A stretch of DNA of 64,000 nucleotides from Marinilabiliaceae bacterium JC040 (GTDB lineage: Bacteria; Bacteroidota; Bacteroidia; Bacteroidales; Marinifilaceae): positions 62,001-126,000 of the forward strand of contig SNAP01000002.1 of assembly GCA_022496785.1 (NCBI GenBank), written 5' to 3'. The notes beneath the pieces are model-generated. The model made no database searches, was not told the DNA's origin, and saw nothing but the letters and a program-made list of their open reading frames with translations. Made by a program: the position numbers and the translations under genes. Positions 36,404-45,779 of the stretch are shown piece by piece; position 1 is the stretch's first letter; each line of letters begins with the position of its first letter.

Positions 36404-37378
36404 CTACAATTTTTCAGCATGACCTTCTACACTGCATTCACGGCTTTTAGAGATAATATTATATTCATATTTTATTATTCCATAATTACAAGTATGATGA
36501 GCTGTTTTATAACCAGTGCTATAAAAATTATTTGATAAGCTCATATACTTTTTTACTATTATATCTTTAGGTAAACCATTCTGCTTATATGTTGTAGTAC
36601 AAGTATCTATAATACCTTTATCTAATATATCTAGCAATTTACCTGAAGAATCTGACGTATGATGTGGAGTTTTTAATAAATCTATCTTTTCTTCAAATCC
36701 CTCTTCACTCATTTGTCCAATTGTTTGATCTTCTATATCCCCACTAAAGAATAATGAAATATCTCCAACATCAAACAATAGAGCAATTGAATAGTCATTT
36801 TTCACAACACATTTATTCTCTTCGATCCTTCTTCTTATTATTGAACTATTGGGAGTATAAGAAAATACTTCTATAACGATCTCAGCCTTCGAATCTTTTA
36901 TAATTTTTTTATATTCTATATTCCTAAAATCCCCAACAGAAACAGATTTAACATTGTATAATCTTTTTGTATTATTTTCGTTTATCTTAGCAAAAATTGA
37001 CTTCTGATAAGTATCATATGATAATACATCTTTAGGTGAACCTGTAACCCCTTCTGGAAGAAGAATTTTTGTATTATTTGAACAAAAATCATTAAGAACA
37101 TTTAAAATCCCTAAAGTATGATCTTCATCGGGATGAGTCCAACAAAATAAATTTAATTCTGCTATAGAGTTATCCTTTAAAATCTCTATTGTTTTATTTA
37201 TATCACCTAATTCGAAACAGTCAATAACAGCAGAAAACAATACTACGTTATCTTCTAATTTATTACATACAAATACAACAATACTTTCTCCTTTGGTGCT
37301 ATAACCTATAATAAATACTTTTAATATTAACTCTTTTAAATCATAAACAATTTCAGGTTCAAGTTTTTTTTTTCTCAC
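36404..37378 (-). CDS. ComEC-like metallo-beta-lactamase-fold protein (cassette gene 3)
   Basis: The 324-residue protein has a metallo-beta-lactamase fold of the ComEC/Rec2-related type: CWTHPDEDHTLGI holds the HPDxDH metal motif, LFFSGDIEDQ gives the bridging Asp, and LLKTPHHTSDSS the later metal His. No signal peptide or membrane helix is present, so it should act in the cytoplasm, unlike ComEC itself. Related standalone enzymes are nucleases, phosphodiesterases or hydrolases. The start is GTG, overlapping the TGA of the small gene upstream (GTGA), so expression is coupled. It ends the three-gene cassette. Confidence 0.75.
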   Translation of the reverse strand: MRKKKLEPEIVYDLKELILKVFIIGYSTKGESIVVFVCNKLEDNVVLFSAVIDCFELGDINKTIEILKDNSIAELNLFCWTHPDEDHTLGILNVLNDFCSNNTKILLPEGVTGSPKDVLSYDTYQKSIFAKINENNTKRLYNVKSVSVGDFRNIEYKKIIKDSKAEIVIEVFSYTPNSSIIRRRIEENKCVVKNDYSIALLFDVGDISLFFSGDIEDQTIGQMSEEGFEEKIDLLKTPHHTSDSSGKLLDILDKGIIDTCTTTYKQNGLPKDIIVKKYMSLSNNFYSTGYKTAHHTCNYGIIKYEYNIISKSRECSVEGHAEKL

Positions 37379-37644
37379 TTGTTTAGTCTATTTCTATTAA
37401 TTCTACGACTTCTTGATATGACATTATCGCCATAATTAATATTTAATTTTTCATTTGAAATAAAACCTTCTTCTATTTCTTCACTTTTAAAACAAGATTC
37501 TTTAAATTTAATTTCTTTATTTTTTAAATCATAAACTTCATAATTAGCTGTGAAACCTTCTTTAAATTCTTTTAATGAAAAGTCTTCATTAGGAATAGAT
37601 TTCGATACTATAGATATGTTAAAGTTACTTTCAAATTCATTCAT
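37375..37644 (-). CDS. Small acidic protein of unknown function (cassette gene 2)
   Basis: The 89-residue protein (start ATG) is acidic through most of its length (NEDFSLKEFKEGF, FKSEEIEEGF) and ends in a very basic tail (SRSRRINRNRLNK). I know no family. Two similar short stretches, FKEGFTANYE and IEEGFISNEK, hint at an internal duplication. It lies two bases after gene 1 and overlaps gene 3 by four bases, so it is an integral part of the cassette. It could be an adaptor, inhibitor or antitoxin; this is guesswork. Confidence 0.6.
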   Translation of the reverse strand: MNEFESNFNISIVSKSIPNEDFSLKEFKEGFTANYEVYDLKNKEIKFKESCFKSEEIEEGFISNEKLNINYGDNVISRSRRINRNRLNK

Positions 37645-37646
37645 AC

Positions 37647-38474
37647 TTATTTAACCTTTAAAGTTTCTAAATATTCATATGTAACGCTCATTTTATAAAT
37701 ATCAAATAGAATACTATTCATTCTAGATATAGTATCTGAGGCTTTTTTTTGCTCATTTACACTATTTAAAAACTCATCTTTTAAAAAACAATCCATATCT
37801 AAAACTGCTTGATATGCAACTTCCCTTTTTCCATCTTTTTTAGTAATAAAGCCTTTTAGTATTCTTCTATTGTAATTAATTATTTCATCACTCTTTTTTG
37901 GAGATATAACACTTAAATTATTAATATTATTTGAGTCAAAATTAGAATTAATATCATCAGAATTACAAAACATATTTTGTTCAAAAATTTTAAAAAGTTC
38001 AGTATAATCCTGTACAACTTTCTCACTAATCTTTCTTAGTCCTATTCTTTTAATTTCAAAAGAATTATTTGAGGAAAACATAAAAGCAATATAATCATTG
38101 AAAAGATTCTTGTAATCAGTAATTGAATTATATCTTTTACAATTTATTGTAAATGAAGTATAATAAGTACTAATATCAAATATAGTCTCACTGGCTTCAT
38201 TTTTAGAATCAGTAAATCTATGAACGACCTCCTTTTCAAGTACTCTTACTGGTACAGATAAAGTTTCGCTTATATCTTCTAAACTTCTCATATCTAAATC
38301 AACTTTATTATGAAACGTTTTTGAATAGATACCAACACGTTCTCCATACTTTCTCATAAAATCTTTAACTATTGGTAATATATCAACAACTCCAGAATAA
38401 TCTATTCTAAAAATGATCTGTTTTAAGAAATTACCTTTTAAATTATCCCTTGTAAATTTATTTTTAGTCTCCAT
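37647..38474 (-). CDS. TIGR04255-like protein (cassette gene 1)
   Basis: The 275-residue soluble protein has an N-terminal beta-strand pair (FLKQIIFRIDYSG), a middle region with YYTSFTINCKRYNSITDYKN and FEIKRIGLRKI, and a helical C-terminus. The order of a strand, a DYK-helix, and IKRIGLRKI resembles the sporadic TIGR04255 family, often seen in accessory islands. Family placement is by eye and moderate. It is the first gene of a tight three-gene unit with a small protein and an MBL-fold enzyme and has no neighbours within 1 kb upstream except IS remnants. Confidence 0.5.
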   Translation of the reverse strand: METKNKFTRDNLKGNFLKQIIFRIDYSGVVDILPIVKDFMRKYGERVGIYSKTFHNKVDLDMRSLEDISETLSVPVRVLEKEVVHRFTDSKNEASETIFDISTYYTSFTINCKRYNSITDYKNLFNDYIAFMFSSNNSFEIKRIGLRKISEKVVQDYTELFKIFEQNMFCNSDDINSNFDSNNINNLSVISPKKSDEIINYNRRILKGFITKKDGKREVAYQAVLDMDCFLKDEFLNSVNEQKKASDTISRMNSILFDIYKMSVTYEYLETLKVK

Positions 38475-38859
38475 AATCTGAACCTATATCATTTCTTATA
38501 TTAAGTGATTATTGTAGCTAAGCTAAAAATCTTCACCTAATATTCAAAATTATATTATTTCTTTATATTTTATTTAATAATAGTATATACGCTATAATCA
38601 AACTTTTTATCAAATACTTTCATTGTATTATGTATTTATATTGTTTATATCCCTCCCCCACTTTCTTCTAACATATATCTGATTATTGTCAAATATAGTC
38701 TTTTGTATGTAGCAATTGAAGAGATATCATAACTTTTACAAAAATAAGGTATAAAATCTTACAACCAAAGTTATCTATAAAAATTTTAGAAAAACTTAAA
38801 TAATTTCACAACACTTCCTGCTATTATATTAATAGGATTAATGATAACTTTTGTTTATT
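38475..38859. other. AT-rich noncoding stretch upstream of the cassette
   Basis: No coding frame is seen. The promoter of the three-gene cassette should be here, but no convincing TTTG/TAnnTTTG pair was found. Confidence 0.5.
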
Positions 38860-39270
38860 AAGATTCACCATTCATATTAATAATGCAAGCCTTATAAATT
38901 AATATAACAACTATAATTCAGTAGTCTTAAAATATTATTTCATCTATTTTAAGATGAAATTAGTAGTAATTGTATATTTAGTACAAGCTCTAAGATATAA
39001 ATGATTAAATAATAATTCAGCATTTCTTTTCTCAAAAAACAATGTATCTAAATTCATCACATACAACTAAATCATACTTATCAAATTATATTCTAATTGT
39101 CTTAATAATTTTTCACATTTTGCTTCTTTAATTTGTTTAAGAAGTATATGAATAACAATAAAAAGAATTCTATAATTGTTTGAACAAACTTTAATAACTA
39201 AAGCAATAGTAATATGTATTTTAACCGTACTTAGGTTACCAGATATAACACAAATATTTATATAAATCAC
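38860..39270 (-). pseudogene. istB: Decayed IS21-type helper istB
   Basis: The first open part (to 39067) reads SGNLSTVKIHITIALVIKVC and LLKQIKEAKCEKLLRQLEYN, an IstB ATPase N-terminal half whose Walker A (normally GxxGTGKTH) is corrupted. A one-base shift then gives FDKYDLVVCDEFRYIVF (Walker B region), followed in another frame by EKRNAELLFNHLYLRAC and YTITTN, and fragments LRLLNYSCYINL. At least two frameshifts and several stops are present. Reading order and strand agree with IstB. Confidence 0.8.
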
Positions 39271-39592
39271 TAAATAGAAATAATATATTCATTTTCTTTT
39301 ATTAATATTGATATAATAGAATAAATCTAATATTATTTTTTGTTCTATATAACTACAAATCCTCATCACCTTCATCCAAACATCTCCCAATACCCAAAAT
39401 TATTGTTAAACCTATACTGAATTGATACTATACTTCTACCGTAATTTCCTCGTTACAAGTGGGACTTAATACGGACTTGATACGGAGAAGGTACCTCCAA
39501 AACACATCTATCTTCAGAAAAATACAGACACAGCAATATACAATCGAGATATAATTACCTCAACAATATGTTAATATCTTAAGAATTTATTA
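39271..39592. other. Noncoding stretch with a GC-richer patch
   Basis: Bases 39380-39520 are clearly less AT-rich than their surroundings and hold a tandem repeat, listed separately. No gene is seen. It may be a remnant of the IS flank or another mobile element. Confidence 0.4.
39464..39485. repeat. Tandem 11-bp repeat
   Basis: ACTTAATACGG is followed directly by ACTTGATACGG (one mismatch). Confidence 0.6.
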
Positions 39593-40501
39593 CTAATCTA
39601 AAAAAGTAGGACGTTTACCTTTTTCCTTTCTTGTTATTTGCCAAGCATTAAAAACATTTTGCCAAATTACATAAGTTCCAGGAGCTAGGGCAGCAAGTGG
39701 ATTTAGGTATAATTGAGTAACCCAAATTGCAAGAATAGTGTTTTTTTGACCTAGACTTTGACCTAAAGCTATATTATCTTTTGATGGTTTTCCTACGTAC
39801 TTACCAAGCAGGAATTGAATTACACATACTATAAAAGCACCTATTCCTAACTCGAATTCTAAATACTTACTAGCAGGTTCATTTAATAGACTATAAGTTG
39901 TTATTGCTGTTAAAATAGAGAGATTTAGAGCCCATAAATAAAAAGCACTAGAATTGTATTTTAACAAGAAAGAATGAAGCTTTTTCATTCTATAACGTGA
40001 AAATTCTGCTATTATAAATGGCAATATCAATAAAGGGAATATCTTTGAAAGAATACTTAAGCATGCGGTCCAGAATCCTAAATTTGATGTAGATTCTGCT
40101 ATATGTGGAAAAAACAGAGGTACTACAAGCGATACTGCTAAATTCGATAATAAAAGATATGAGGAAACACTACTTGAATCTCCGTTTAACTTTTGAGTTA
40201 AGACTGTTGATGCTGCAGCTGTAGGACACATCACACATATCATTATACCCTCTGCTATTATCTTTCCCAATGGTAATAAAAGATAGTATAGGCTTATACT
40301 TCCTATTATTTGTATTAAAAGTAAGATTATATGGGTCTTTGATAAATGTAAATCTTTTACAGATACTTTACAAAATCCTAATAATAGGACTATAAATATT
40401 AGATAGGGCATTAAAAACCCCAATGGTAAAAACAATTTGTAGAATACTCCCCCAATAATTATTGCTATTGGAAGAGTATATGTTTTTATAAATTTTATCA
40501 T
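39593..40501 (-). CDS. Bile acid:sodium symporter (BASS) family transporter
   Basis: The 302-residue protein (start ATG at 40501, MIKFIKTYTL) has about nine to ten membrane helices. VMCPTAAASTVLTQKLNGD is the family's conserved crossover segment, and GQSLGQKNTILAIW is the matching one in the second half. The family moves organic anions with Na+; the natural substrate is unknown. A longer start at 40534 would lie upstream of the predicted transcription start, so the shorter one is chosen. It is transcribed alone, downstream of sbcC. Confidence 0.8.
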   Translation of the reverse strand: MIKFIKTYTLPIAIIIGGVFYKLFLPLGFLMPYLIFIVLLLGFCKVSVKDLHLSKTHIILLLIQIIGSISLYYLLLPLGKIIAEGIMICVMCPTAAASTVLTQKLNGDSSSVSSYLLLSNLAVSLVVPLFFPHIAESTSNLGFWTACLSILSKIFPLLILPFIIAEFSRYRMKKLHSFLLKYNSSAFYLWALNLSILTAITTYSLLNEPASKYLEFELGIGAFIVCVIQFLLGKYVGKPSKDNIALGQSLGQKNTILAIWVTQLYLNPLAALAPGTYVIWQNVFNAWQITRKEKGKRPTFLD

Positions 40502-40523
40502 CTCAACATATCTTTTGTCCGTG

Positions 40524-40531
40524 CAAAGATA
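40524..40531 (-). promoter_or_regulatory. -7 promoter element for the BASS transporter
   Basis: The minus strand reads TATCTTTGC, an exact TAnnTTTG, about 23 bases before the chosen start codon. The -33 part is weak. Confidence 0.5.
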
Positions 40532-40575
40532 CATTTGTTTTTATTCTTACTGGAATTTATGCCTGTATATTTATA

Positions 40576-43500
40576 TTATTCCCAACTGTACGATATTAGA
40601 CTACCTCTTTCCTCATCGTTTTCTACATTTATATAAACACTAAGTTCTTGCTGTAATTCTTCAACATGCGAGATTATCCCTATTATCCTATTTTCTTTTT
40701 GTAAAGATTTTAAAGTGTCGAATACTACTGATAGTGCTTCTTTGTCTAAAGATCCAAAACCCTCATCTAGGAAAAAGAAGTTTTGCTTTGTATTCATATA
40801 TTTGTGAATACTATCTGTTAGTGCTAGCGCTAAGGATAAAGAGACTTGAAAAGATTGTCCTCCAGAGAGAGTCTTCACCGATCGAGTTTTCCCACCATTT
40901 ATGAAATCCCTGATTATAAAATCATTCTTGTCATTAAGTTCTAGACTTAGTTTCTGACCTGTTAGTAAATGAAATCTTGAATTTGCTGCATTACATAAAT
41001 TCTGTAGATATACAGTAGATACATATTTTACAAAGCCTTGTTGTTTGAATAAGGATCTTAAGACTTTCAGATCTTCTAATCTCAATTCTAATTTTTTCTT
41101 TTCTTTGAGATAGTCTTCTTGTTGTTTTAAACTTTTTTCTTCCTCTTCTATCTCTTTGCTTAAACTACCAATAGAAGTATTTAAAATGTCTCTTTCTTTC
41201 TGTTTCTCCTTGATTTCCGTCTGTAATTCTTTATGCTTCTCCTCATCGTATTCTCTATTGTCTAATAGTTTTTCTATTTCTTCTAGAGATGTCTTTACTT
41301 TTAAACAATCGTTATTGTATTTCTCAATAGATTCTTTTATTCCCTTTGCATCTATTTTCTTATTTAGCTCTTCTTTAACCTCTGATAGAGTATTGAAATT
41401 CGATTTAGATATTTTTTCTTCTATATCTTCTTTTACTCTATTATATGATTTCTCTTCTTCTTTTATTTGTTGTTCTAGTAATGATAAACGAGAAGATATT
41501 TTTATAATCTCAGATTCTGTTTTCTGTATTTCCTTAGTGTATCTATTATATTCTTCTGTAGTCTTTTCTATCTTTTTATTTAAATCCTTACCCTCTCTAT
41601 CTATCTCTTCTATTGACTTTTTCTCATAATCTTCTATTTTAAGATTCTTAAGAATTTGTTTTAAGGTAGATAGCTGACTAGTATTTTTATCTACAACTTC
41701 CTTACCCTTAGATCGTGCCTCATCCTTTTCTTTTTTCTCTTTCTGAAGCTTCTGATATTTCTCTCTAGCTGCCTGTAATGTCTTTTCTTCTTTATTTATT
41801 TTACCCCTCTCTTCTTCGTATTTCTTAAGTGCAAGTTCTAGCTTTTTTTTATTAGAATATTCCGACCATTGAAAATTGGATTTATGTTTTTCAATTCTTG
41901 ATGCAATATCTTTTAGTTCATGATCTTCTTTTTGAAGTTCTTTATCGTTTCTATTTAGTAAAGATATTATTCCATTTGCAGTATTCTTAATCTCAAAAAT
42001 AGCATCTTGAGAGTATTTACATTTAGTATTTAAGATTTCACAAGATTCAATATAATTACTGATTTCCTGAACATCCATAATTTTGGGATGATCCTTAGAA
42101 CCACATAAAGGACATGCTTCTCCATTCTTTAAGTCTTCGGCATAATCTTCTAATTTTTTCTCTACTTTATATTTATTCTCAATTTCATTTAACAATTTTG
42201 AGATATTCCTTATACTATTTAATGATTCTTCTATTTTAGTTTTTAGATTTTCTCTATTCTCTTCTCCACCATTCAGTAGACTATAATCTGTTTGCTCTAT
42301 TTCTATTAATAGATTCTCAAAATTTGTATTTAATTCTGCTGTCGAACGGCTATATTCAAGCTCTCTATCTCCCTCTGCGTCTTTTATTTCTTCTTTAAGT
42401 TTATTTATAATACTTTGAATATCTTGTAAAGAATTCTTTAAATCGTTCTCTTTATTTTTTATGATATTGTTTTTATTTTTTTCACTTAAAGATTGTTCCT
42501 TTATTATAGATTCATAATTAGAATACCAATCCTTTACCTTATTTAGTATTAAGATATCAGGAGTATTAGATTTTAGATTTTCTATAAGCTTTGTCTTTTC
42601 TGCTATAAAATCTTCTGCTATAATATTCTTCTTATCAATAATAGATAGTTCTTCTTCTAATTTCTTTAGATTCTCACTTAGACTAACATTTTCTTTATTT
42701 AATTCTATTATTTCTTTTATGATTCTTAAATCTTCTAAATCGAGATTCCTTTTCTCATTATTTTTAAAGTCCTTTTCTATTTGAATAAATATTTGCTTTC
42801 TTTCTTCTAAGTCTTTATTTAGATTTTTAATCTCTAAACTGCTTATTTTAGATTCATTAGTCTTGTCTTTTATAGATTTATCTAATCTGGTATATTCTAT
42901 ATAATCGCTTCTAAATATTTTGTCACAATTCTCAAATCTTTCTAATATATCTTTCTTTTCGGCATAAGTCTTTTCTTCTCTTTTTAAGCTTTCATATGTC
43001 TTTATAAATTCTTTCTGTCTTTTAAAAAGATTCTGAATTTCTGCATACAATTTTTCTTCCTTTTCACTCTTTAGAAGATTATCGTTTACATTCTTTACTT
43101 TTATTTGTAATTGATTATTCTTTACCTTCTTTTCCTTAAGTTCTTCTTTTGATATATTACCTAATACATCAATCTTACCTTCTAGTATATGAATATTCTC
43201 ACTACATTCATCGTAAAGAGGTTTTACTTTATTAGCTAAATCGAATTTCTCTAAATTGAAAATTTCTTTAAGCATCTGAACTCTATCTGTCTCTTTAAGT
43301 TCTAAGAATTCTTTAAATTTTCCCTGAGGAATTATTATGGTTCTTTTAAAATTCTCGTATGATAGTCCTATTGCATCTACAAAATCAGCTTGATTAATTG
43401 GTATATATTCTCCACCTTCTTCCTTATACAACTGTCGTCCTAGAAGTTTAACATCGTGGAATTTTTTAGAATTTCTCCTTGCCTTAGTCTCCGATTTATA

Positions 43501-43767
43501 CCTTATTCCATCTATCTCTAATGTGAAATCTATTAGCATTGTATTGCTTTTAAGATTCATCATATTGTATAGACGTTCCTCACGCTTATTCATTTTATCT
43601 ATCTCACCATAAAGAGCATATGTTATTGCCTCTAGGATTGAAGATTTTCCACTTCCTACATGACCGAATACTCCAAATATGTGATTTGCCAATAGTTTCT
43701 CAAAGTCTATCTCCTGTCTCTCTTGATATGAATAAAGTCCCTCTATTACTAATTTTATTGGTTTCAT
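40576..43767 (-). CDS. sbcC: Exonuclease subunit SbcC
   Basis: This 1063-residue SMC-like ATPase partners SbcD to cut DNA hairpins and blocked ends. The N-terminal Walker A is GHVGSGKSS (residues 35-43), the zinc-hook CPLC is at residues 552-555 in the middle of two long coiled-coil arms, and the C-terminal lobe has the signature LSGGQSF and Walker B FFFLDEGFGSLD. The length is normal. The start overlaps the sbcD stop by four bases. It looks intact. Confidence 0.96.
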   Translation of the reverse strand: MKPIKLVIEGLYSYQERQEIDFEKLLANHIFGVFGHVGSGKSSILEAITYALYGEIDKMNKREERLYNMMNLKSNTMLIDFTLEIDGIRYKSETKARRNSKKFHDVKLLGRQLYKEEGGEYIPINQADFVDAIGLSYENFKRTIIIPQGKFKEFLELKETDRVQMLKEIFNLEKFDLANKVKPLYDECSENIHILEGKIDVLGNISKEELKEKKVKNNQLQIKVKNVNDNLLKSEKEEKLYAEIQNLFKRQKEFIKTYESLKREEKTYAEKKDILERFENCDKIFRSDYIEYTRLDKSIKDKTNESKISSLEIKNLNKDLEERKQIFIQIEKDFKNNEKRNLDLEDLRIIKEIIELNKENVSLSENLKKLEEELSIIDKKNIIAEDFIAEKTKLIENLKSNTPDILILNKVKDWYSNYESIIKEQSLSEKNKNNIIKNKENDLKNSLQDIQSIINKLKEEIKDAEGDRELEYSRSTAELNTNFENLLIEIEQTDYSLLNGGEENRENLKTKIEESLNSIRNISKLLNEIENKYKVEKKLEDYAEDLKNGEACPLCGSKDHPKIMDVQEISNYIESCEILNTKCKYSQDAIFEIKNTANGIISLLNRNDKELQKEDHELKDIASRIEKHKSNFQWSEYSNKKKLELALKKYEEERGKINKEEKTLQAAREKYQKLQKEKKEKDEARSKGKEVVDKNTSQLSTLKQILKNLKIEDYEKKSIEEIDREGKDLNKKIEKTTEEYNRYTKEIQKTESEIIKISSRLSLLEQQIKEEEKSYNRVKEDIEEKISKSNFNTLSEVKEELNKKIDAKGIKESIEKYNNDCLKVKTSLEEIEKLLDNREYDEEKHKELQTEIKEKQKERDILNTSIGSLSKEIEEEEKSLKQQEDYLKEKKKLELRLEDLKVLRSLFKQQGFVKYVSTVYLQNLCNAANSRFHLLTGQKLSLELNDKNDFIIRDFINGGKTRSVKTLSGGQSFQVSLSLALALTDSIHKYMNTKQNFFFLDEGFGSLDKEALSVVFDTLKSLQKENRIIGIISHVEELQQELSVYINVENDEERGSLISYSWE

Positions 43768-44984
43768 TTATCTCCTCCCATCACTTCTTTAAATACTTCA
43801 ATAATTCTATCATTAGGCTTCTGCTTATGAATGTGTTCAAAATATTCTTCAAATAAATCATCCATATTCTTTGTAAGGTCGACATTCACTGTCTTTTTAT
43901 TAAGATAATCTTCTTTATTCTTTATATCTGGAATTATACTTACTATACCATCGTGACTAGAATATAATAGTTTTCTATCATCTGCACTAATAAATGTATC
44001 ACTTTCAATCACTACTTCTACAAGTGTATTCTGATTCTCTTCTAACCATTTTAATGCATCATTCACACTCTTAGCTCTATATCGCAATAGACGTTTACCT
44101 TTAGTAAGTTTTATTCTTTTACTCTCAGCTTTCTTACCTCCTTCTACATCTAGAATCATCACATATTTATCTTGGTTTACCTCTCCAAAACTATATGAAA
44201 GAGGACTACCAGCATATACAAATTTTCTATCTTCTATTGTCCTTTCTTGATTCCTATGTAAATGACCTAAGGCAGTGTATTGAATTTGCTTAGGTACATT
44301 TGTATAATATATTGCTTGTAGACCACCAACATGAAGTATCGGTTTTTCATCATCTCCCTCTTCTTCTGCCTTTTCTCCTTCTCCTACCATAAATAAATGA
44401 CTTAAAAGTATATTCACTCCTTTATCGTCGCAATATTTATCAGCTAGATCTTTCCATGATTCTTGAAGATGTGTTCTTAATTCCTCATCTGAATTGGTAC
44501 AACCTAAATATGTTCTCAACCTCGATTCATTAGCATAAGGGGTAAGTAAAATTCTTAACCTCTCTTCAACATTTGGAAGTGAAAGTTCTATAAAACCATT
44601 ATCTACTTTTGTTATTCCTAGTCCTGTTGATAATGAAAACTCTCTTTGTAATCCATTAGGATAGCCACTAAAGATAATACCACATTCCCTGGCTAACACA
44701 TCGGGCGATTCAAGTCTGTCTGGAGAATCATGATTGCCCGCTATTGCAATAACAGCTCTTTTACCATTATTAGATAATTGTTTTACACTTTTATAAAACA
44801 ATTCTATTGATTCTATTGGTGGATTTACAGTATCAAATATATCTCCTGCTATTAGAACAGCATCTACATTTTCTTTTTCTGCAATATCACATATCTCTAT
44901 CATTAGTTCTTGTTGCTCACTAAATCGTGAGAATGTTTCTAATTTCTTCCCTAAATGCCAATCGGCAGTATGCAATATCTTCAT
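43764..44984 (-). CDS. sbcD: Exonuclease subunit SbcD
   Basis: The 406-residue Mre11-type nuclease starts at MKILHTADWHLG, where the first metal motif begins; a longer frame upstream (to 45074) would add 30 residues with no homology and run across a terminator. GDIFDTVNPP and GNHDSPDRL supply the other metal ligands, and LLSHLFMVGEGE and ALGHLHRNQ the later histidines. It precedes sbcC with a four-base overlap. A terminator upstream separates it from the efflux operon. Confidence 0.96.
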   Translation of the reverse strand: MKILHTADWHLGKKLETFSRFSEQQELMIEICDIAEKENVDAVLIAGDIFDTVNPPIESIELFYKSVKQLSNNGKRAVIAIAGNHDSPDRLESPDVLARECGIIFSGYPNGLQREFSLSTGLGITKVDNGFIELSLPNVEERLRILLTPYANESRLRTYLGCTNSDEELRTHLQESWKDLADKYCDDKGVNILLSHLFMVGEGEKAEEEGDDEKPILHVGGLQAIYYTNVPKQIQYTALGHLHRNQERTIEDRKFVYAGSPLSYSFGEVNQDKYVMILDVEGGKKAESKRIKLTKGKRLLRYRAKSVNDALKWLEENQNTLVEVVIESDTFISADDRKLLYSSHDGIVSIIPDIKNKEDYLNKKTVNVDLTKNMDDLFEEYFEHIHKQKPNDRIIEVFKEVMGGDK

Positions 44985-45025
44985 ATTATCTCTTTTTACC
45001 TTATTAAACAAAAATATAAAACAAA

Positions 45026-45050
45026 AGGGAGATGTTTGTAACACCTCCCT
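45026..45050 (-). terminator. Rho-independent terminator between the efflux operon and sbcD
   Basis: On the minus strand AGGGAGGTGTT pairs with AACATCTCCCT (one mismatch, loop of 3), then TTTTGTTT. It starts about 25 bases past the stop of the CcdA-like gene and precedes the sbcD ATG. Confidence 0.75.
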
Positions 45051-45074
45051 ATATTTTATTGATAAAATATTCAA

Positions 45075-45779
45075 TTAAAGTAGAAATTCATATATGTAGT
45101 AAATTCCAACTATTATAAACAGTATAGATACTACCATTTTAAGATATTTCTCAATTATATTCATCTTTTTATAGAATTTACTAATATTAGAGATACTATA
45201 AGATAATATCCATGATACTATTATCACTGGCAGACCTGTTGCGATAGCGAAGATAACAGGTAGGAAATATCCTTCGTTGACACTTGCCGAAAGGGGCATC
45301 AACATACCGAAATAGAAAACACCGCTGGTAGGGCAAAAGGCTAATGCAAATATTATTCCAATGAATAGAGCCCCCCATAGATCTTTCTTTCTACCTGTTA
45401 CATTAAAATTTAAATTAAAAAATGGTATTTTTAATTTATGTCCTATAAGCATTAATATTCCCATTATTAATAAAAATGGACCTAGTAAAACTTCGCTATA
45501 CTTATTTAGGATTGATTGTATATTAAAAACACTTTCTCCTGCTTTTATTAGGTATATAATAATAATACCTAATACAGAATATGATATCACTCTTCCTAAG
45601 GTGTAGACTAAACCTCTTATAAAAGAGATATGCTTATTGTCTAAGTCTTTACTTATATATCCTATTGCTGTAATATTGGTTGCTAAAGGACATGGACTTA
45701 AAGCTGTAAGTAAACCTAGTATAAAGGCTGTCAATATAGGTAATTGACTGTTGTCTAATATGCTATTTAGGAATTCCAT
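45075..45779 (-). CDS. CcdA-like transporter, candidate ArsG-type permease
   Basis: The 234-residue protein has about six membrane helices. SPCPLATN (Cys30) and AFCPTSGVF (Cys149) are the paired cysteines of the CcdA/DsbD fold, which pass electrons across the inner membrane. Short CcdA-like proteins in Bacteroidota ars-type operons are also annotated as aminobenzylarsenical efflux permeases (ArsG family), which its context favours. It overlaps the thioredoxin-like lipoprotein by one base, which suggests the two work as a redox pair. Which of the two roles it has cannot be settled from sequence. Confidence 0.75.
   Translation of the reverse strand: MEFLNSILDNSQLPILTAFILGLLTALSPCPLATNITAIGYISKDLDNKHISFIRGLVYTLGRVISYSVLGIIIIYLIKAGESVFNIQSILNKYSEVLLGPFLLIMGILMLIGHKLKIPFFNLNFNVTGRKKDLWGALFIGIIFALAFCPTSGVFYFGMLMPLSASVNEGYFLPVIFAIATGLPVIIVSWILSYSISNISKFYKKMNIIEKYLKMVVSILFIIVGIYYIYEFLL

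Noticed and set aside
39067-39270. Minus-strand open frame of 67 codons as an independent gene
   Set aside because: It matches the N-terminal half of IstB with a corrupted Walker A and continues in other frames. It is part of the istB remnant.
35435-39270. One IS21 element interrupted by the cassette
   Set aside because: In one element istA must be upstream of istB on the same strand. Here istB is upstream, so a single insertion into one copy does not explain the order.
38475-39592. CRISPR array or tRNA genes in the intergenic stretch
   Set aside because: No regular repeats with spacers and no cloverleaf-like sequence with CCA or a T-loop (GGTTCGA) were found.
44985-45074. Longer N-terminus for SbcD
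   Set aside because: The added 30 residues have no family match and would cross a terminator hairpin. The family motif begins right at the inner ATG.
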